DNA of 64,000 nt, taken from assembly GCF_000518485.1 (NCBI RefSeq), contig NZ_JADR01000009.1:124001-188000 (forward strand), read 5' to 3'. Under the pieces are notes generated by a model that worked only from the letters and a program-made list of their open reading frames with translations, searched no databases and was not told where the DNA came from. Source of the DNA: Olleya marilimosa CAM030. Lineage in GTDB: Bacteria; Bacteroidota; Bacteroidia; Flavobacteriales; Flavobacteriaceae. This document shows positions 60,495-64,000 of the stretch, piece after piece. Numbering within the stretch: position 1 is the stretch's first letter; each line of letters opens with the position of its first letter. Both the position numbers and the translations under genes were made by a program.

Positions 60495-63278
60495 TTAATC
60501 CATATAATACATACCATTGTCCCTAGTTTCTCCTTTAGACCCTAAACTGTTAAACTTCCAACTAAAATTAAGCATAAAGTATTGACGTAAAACAGTACTT
60601 TGTGTATCCTGTATATAGTCGTTAGTTGCTGTACGTCTTGCATTAGTATTTTGATTTAGTAAGTCATAAACTTTTAAAGTAACTAAACCCTTGTCTTTTA
60701 ATACTGAATACGCTACACTAGCATTCCAGAACCAAGCATCTTTTTGAAATCCATCTGCTATATTTGGATTATAATTATAGGTGACATCATTTCGCCATTC
60801 TAAACCTTTTGGAAGAAAAAATGCAGTATTTAAATCTAAATTATGAGACGTAAAGTTTCTGTCTTCAAAAGCATCTATATCGTATTTGTTATTAGTAAAC
60901 GATATTCGGTAACGTGGTTTAAACTCAAAAATAGTATTATAAACATAATCAATCCCAAAGTTTGGATTAAACACCAATACATTACTTGCGTATTGCACGT
61001 CATTATTATAGTTAATGTTTTTTGAAAAATTTGACCAGTTACCAATTTTAAATCTTACAGACTGTAAAGAGTCTATTTTAAACTTTTTACTATAATCCAC
61101 TCCAAAATATCCACTTTGGTTTCCGTCTACATTGTCATAAGTAGTAATACGTTTTAATGTTGCTGGATCAATTGTTGTTCTGGACACTACTGCATTTTGG
61201 CTTCTAGAAATATTAGCATACATATAAAAACCAGAACGTTCTTGCCAATTATAAGCATTAAAGCCCATGTAAAAACTATGCTCATTAGTTGGCTCTAAAT
61301 TAGGATTACCAACAACTGTATTTAATGGATTGGACACGTCTTCAAACGCTTGTAATTGTCTTAAAGATGGTGGTCTGTTAGACAGCCTATAATTAGCATA
61401 AATAGAAGCCTTTTTACTAAATCTATAGTTAAAATTAGAGTTCAGCTCGACTGCCTTAAAATCTCTTTCAACATTAAATTGCGGTCTTAATCCATCATTA
61501 TTTTTTAATGTTCTAGACACATAATCTGCTCCTAGTCTTGCAGACCATTTTTCTTTACGATAACTTAAACTTACTCCAGGAGCACTCTTAATATCTGTAT
61601 ATTCAAAATCTGTACTTAACAACTCATTAAATGTATCAAATCCATCTGTAGTTGTGTTGTAGTCAAAGGTACTTTGTTTGTTTTCGTCTTTATTATGTTG
61701 GTACTCATAATCAAAACTTACAAAAAATTCTTTTTCAATAATTGGTAATCTATAGCTTATATCTGTTTGTAAATTGTTGCTAGAGTTATCACCATCTGTA
61801 AATTGGTTTCGGTTAATAGTTTCTGGACTTGATCCAAACACTTCGGTATTAGAATTAATAAAGTCTTCGCTTTCGCTGTTATTAAAACTGTTATCCAATC
61901 CAAATCTTAAAAAGGCACCTTTACTACCAAACTTTTTAGTAACGCTAATTTCATTTGAAAAGTTTTTAACGCGATTATCTACAAAGGATGATAATGTAGA
62001 TTGGTTAGTTAATGTTCTATCCTCATCTAAAGTTTCGTCTTGGCTAGTATAATCTGTTGTACTTTTTGAGTATGCAAAAGATGGTTTGATATTTATAAAA
62101 AATGTGGTATCGATTTTTATTTCAAAATCCGAATTTACAGTATGACTTTGTGTGTCGTTGTTTGAGCGCGAGTTTGAATTAGAAAAAAACCTAGAATCTG
62201 ATAAAATAGTTTCTCGTTGTGAAGACGTTTCGTTTTCAGAGTTACTGTTTGAGAAAAAATAATCTGCAGCAACTTCAGTTTTTTCGCTTAAAGCATCTGC
62301 ATAATTGGCTCCTGCTAATTTAGAGGTTGTAATCCCTTGACCACCTCCAAATTGTCTTCCGTTAATACTAAAAGAACCATTGGCACTCCAACTTCTGCTT
62401 CCTCCACTACCAAACATTTTTTCGATTTCACCAAAACTAAATCCTGGCGAGTTTATGTTATTTCCACCAACCAAAACGCTAATACGTTGGTCGTTGTCAA
62501 ACCTATTAAACATTCCGGCAAACTCATACCTTTTATCTGTACCAACTCCAGCTGCTACGCGTCCAAAAACACCTTTATTATTTTCTTCTTTTATGGTTAA
62601 GTTTATGGTTTTGTTTTCTTTATCACCTTCTTCTCCAGTAAATGCTTCACTTTTAGTTTTAGTATCTACCACTTGAATTTTTTCAATAATCTCTTTAGTT
62701 AGGTTTTTTATTGTAATAGAAGGATCGTTTCCAAAAAAGGGTTTACCGTTTACTAAAATTTTATTAACCTCTTTACCGTTAACCTTTATCTTACCTTCTT
62801 CGTCAATTTCGACACCTGGTAATTGTTTTAGTAAATCCTCTACGGTTGCGTCTTTTTTGGTTTTAAATGAATTTACATTAAACTCTAAAGTATCTTTTTT
62901 AATAGTTACAGGAGCTGAAGACTTGATAACTACCTCATCTAAGGCATTACTAATTTGCAAATTAATTTTACCTAAATCAATAGTTCCGCCTTTAGTAATA
63001 TCTATTTTTTTCTTGTAAGATTGGTAACCTACATAAGACACCAGTAGGTTTAAACTTTCTAAAGCGCTAGCATCTTCTAAGCTAAAAGACCCATCTTTAT
63101 CTGTAATAGTATAAGTTACTAGACTACTATCCTTGACACGCTCTAGATATACAGTTGCGGCTTCTAAAGGTGTTTGATCTAAGTCATCAAACACCTGACC
63201 TTTAATATTAAATTCTTTGGATTGACTAAATGAAAAAATGGTACACAAAAGTGCACTGATGATGAACAGGTTACGCAT
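60495..63278 (-). CDS. TonB-dependent-receptor-like outer membrane beta-barrel protein
   Basis: A 927-aa exported protein: signal peptide (about 1-19, ending FSFSQ), a carboxypeptidase-regulatory-like domain (about 24-115, KGQVFDDLDQTPLEAATVYLE ... SYVGYQSYKKKI), a plug-like region with IKVNGKEVNKILVNGKPFFGND at about 165-187, and a long C-terminal beta-barrel of the OMP_b-brl_3 type. The ending SFSWKFN is aromatic as in outer-membrane proteins. No SusD partner is adjacent, so a specific ligand (peptide, siderophore or other) cannot be inferred. It is a single gene. Confidence 0.92.
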   Translation of the reverse strand: MRNLFIISALLCTIFSFSQSKEFNIKGQVFDDLDQTPLEAATVYLERVKDSSLVTYTITDKDGSFSLEDASALESLNLLVSYVGYQSYKKKIDITKGGTIDLGKINLQISNALDEVVIKSSAPVTIKKDTLEFNVNSFKTKKDATVEDLLKQLPGVEIDEEGKIKVNGKEVNKILVNGKPFFGNDPSITIKNLTKEIIEKIQVVDTKTKSEAFTGEEGDKENKTINLTIKEENNKGVFGRVAAGVGTDKRYEFAGMFNRFDNDQRISVLVGGNNINSPGFSFGEIEKMFGSGGSRSWSANGSFSINGRQFGGGQGITTSKLAGANYADALSEKTEVAADYFFSNSNSENETSSQRETILSDSRFFSNSNSRSNNDTQSHTVNSDFEIKIDTTFFINIKPSFAYSKSTTDYTSQDETLDEDRTLTNQSTLSSFVDNRVKNFSNEISVTKKFGSKGAFLRFGLDNSFNNSESEDFINSNTEVFGSSPETINRNQFTDGDNSSNNLQTDISYRLPIIEKEFFVSFDYEYQHNKDENKQSTFDYNTTTDGFDTFNELLSTDFEYTDIKSAPGVSLSYRKEKWSARLGADYVSRTLKNNDGLRPQFNVERDFKAVELNSNFNYRFSKKASIYANYRLSNRPPSLRQLQAFEDVSNPLNTVVGNPNLEPTNEHSFYMGFNAYNWQERSGFYMYANISRSQNAVVSRTTIDPATLKRITTYDNVDGNQSGYFGVDYSKKFKIDSLQSVRFKIGNWSNFSKNINYNNDVQYASNVLVFNPNFGIDYVYNTIFEFKPRYRISFTNNKYDIDAFEDRNFTSHNLDLNTAFFLPKGLEWRNDVTYNYNPNIADGFQKDAWFWNASVAYSVLKDKGLVTLKVYDLLNQNTNARRTATNDYIQDTQSTVLRQYFMLNFSWKFNSLGSKGETRDNGMYYMD

Positions 63279-63335
63279 TGGTTTTTGGTTGATGTTATAA
63301 AGCCTGATTAGCAGCTTTTTATTTTTTTACAAAAA

Positions 63336-63343
63336 CGAAAGTA
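63336..63343 (-). promoter_or_regulatory. Possible -7 box of the outer membrane protein gene
   Basis: On the minus strand TACTTTCG is a one-base variant of TAnnTTTG, about 58 bases before the ATG at 63278. Confidence 0.35.
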
Positions 63344-63394
63344 ACCTTGTAAAATTATCTTTAGTCTTAAAAGAAACTTAAATTTTACTTAAAA

Positions 63395-64000
63395 TTATTT
63401 TTTACGCATGTAAACGCTAATTGGCACACCTTTAAAGTCATACAACTCACGTAATTTATTTTCTAAATAACGCTTGTATCCTTCACGCACATATTGTGGT
63501 AAGTTACAGAAAAAAGCAAATTGCGGTTGTGGTGTTGGCAATTGCATCACGTATTTAATTTTAACAAATTTACCTTTGTAAGCTGGTGGTGGATAATTAT
63601 CTATGATAGGTAATAAGGTCTCATTAAGCTCGCTAGTTTTGATACGTTTAGATCGGTTTTGGTAAACCTCAACAGCGGTTTCAATAGCTTTATAAATACG
63701 TTGCTTAGTTAATACCGAAATAAATACAATTGGCACATCTGTAAAAGGCTCTAATTGCGTTTTAATATATTTTTCAAATTCAATAGTTGACTTGTGGTCT
63801 TTTTCTACTAAATCCCATTTATTAATTAACACTACTATACCTTTTCTATTACGTTGTGCTAACCAAAATATATTTTGTACTTGTCCATCAAATCCTCTGG
63901 TAGCATCGACTACTAAAAGACAAACGTCAGAATGCTCAATAGCACGTACACTTCGCATTACAGAGTAAAACTCTAAGTCTTCTTTTACCTTAGATTTTTT
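63395..64000 (-). CDS. der: Ribosome-assembly GTPase Der, C-terminal part (5' truncated by window edge)
   Basis: The frame is open to base 64000, so the start is outside; the ATG at 63958 is internal. The 201 visible residues are the end of the second GTPase domain ([14 protein letters not shown], the NKWD G4 motif, and the [14 protein letters not shown]5 region) and the C-terminal KH-like domain ([12 protein letters not shown] end, [20 protein letters not shown]-like helix). Der (EngA) has two G domains and acts in 50S ribosome maturation. Confidence 0.95.
   Translation of the reverse strand, partial: KKSKVKEDLEFYSVMRSVRAIEHSDVCLLVVDATRGFDGQVQNIFWLAQRNRKGIVVLINKWDLVEKDHKSTIEFEKYIKTQLEPFTDVPIVFISVLTKQRIYKAIETAVEVYQNRSKRIKTSELNETLLPIIDNYPPPAYKGKFVKIKYVMQLPTPQPQFAFFCNLPQYVREGYKRYLENKLRELYDFKGVPISVYMRKK

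Noticed and set aside
1-64000. tRNA, rRNA, prophage or intact IS elements
   Set aside because: No cloverleaf, rRNA, transposase or phage structural gene was recognised in any frame.

Overview
The window is a low-GC chromosomal segment from a member of the Bacteroidota, almost certainly a marine-type Flavobacteriaceae. Three signs point there: several secreted proteins end in type IX secretion (T9SS) type A sorting domains; many genes are preceded by the Bacteroidota sigma-A -7 box TAnnTTTG with a very short leader; and the gene families are typical of the group (GSCFA, DUF1573, DUF4230, OMP_b-brl_3 receptor, LemA-TPM-TPM). I cannot name the genus. I see no rRNA, tRNA, CRISPR array, prophage or intact insertion sequence. 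Both ends cut genes: a family-2 glycosyltransferase on the left and der on the right.

Layout. 1-8.1 kb: end of a glycosyltransferase, a DRGH nuclease whose start overlaps the stop of a 988-aa T9SS surface protein, a charged lipoprotein, and valS. 8.2-14.6 kb: DUF1573 protein, retropepsin/PDZ protein, aminotransferase-murB, an ECF sigma/anti-sigma pair, aqpZ. 14.7-20.9 kb: 67-aa Cys peptide, glycosyltransferase, a second ECF sigma factor, lipA, gap, TPR hybrid histidine kinase. 20.9-28 kb: lpxK, Nif3-like protein with its coiled-coil partner, msrA lipoprotein, secreted N-formylglutamate amidohydrolase-like protein, methyltransferase, lipoprotein.

28-38.5 kb is the most distinctive region. It is a tryptophan/kynurenine catabolic run: kynU, a small PH-like gene, kmo, RidA-type 2-aminomuconate deaminase, aminomuconate-semialdehyde dehydrogenase, an SDR-fold protein lacking the usual catalytic Tyr/Lys, 3-hydroxyanthranilate dioxygenase, ACMS decarboxylase, a 43-aa membrane peptide, an O-methyltransferase, and an overlapping HipA-like kinase/DUF3037 pair. 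Together the enzymes would take kynurenine through 3-hydroxyanthranilate to 2-aminomuconate and on to oxalocrotonate. No tryptophan dioxygenase or kynurenine formamidase is in the window. Nearly every junction from kmo to the decarboxylase carries an intergenic palindromic repeat, and one repeat pair brackets a GIY-YIG nuclease gene.

38.5-51.1 kb: FAD oxidoreductase, a secreted mini-protein with a TonB-plug-like tail, DUF421 protein, subtilisin-like lipoprotein, a large cruciform repeat, tatA, a long (586 aa) aromatic amino acid hydroxylase, enoyl-CoA hydratase, rhodanese, DUF4230, GSCFA, alaS. 51.2-57.2 kb: M23 peptidase-MerR-LemA-TPM-TPM operon, two unknown accessory-looking genes, and an FG-GAP/T9SS protein. 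57.3-60.4 kb: a TPP riboswitch with a transcription attenuator controlling a thiamine salvage operon thiM-thiE-tenA-thiD whose genes all overlap. 60.5-64 kb: a 927-aa TonB-receptor-like outer membrane protein and the C-terminal part of der.
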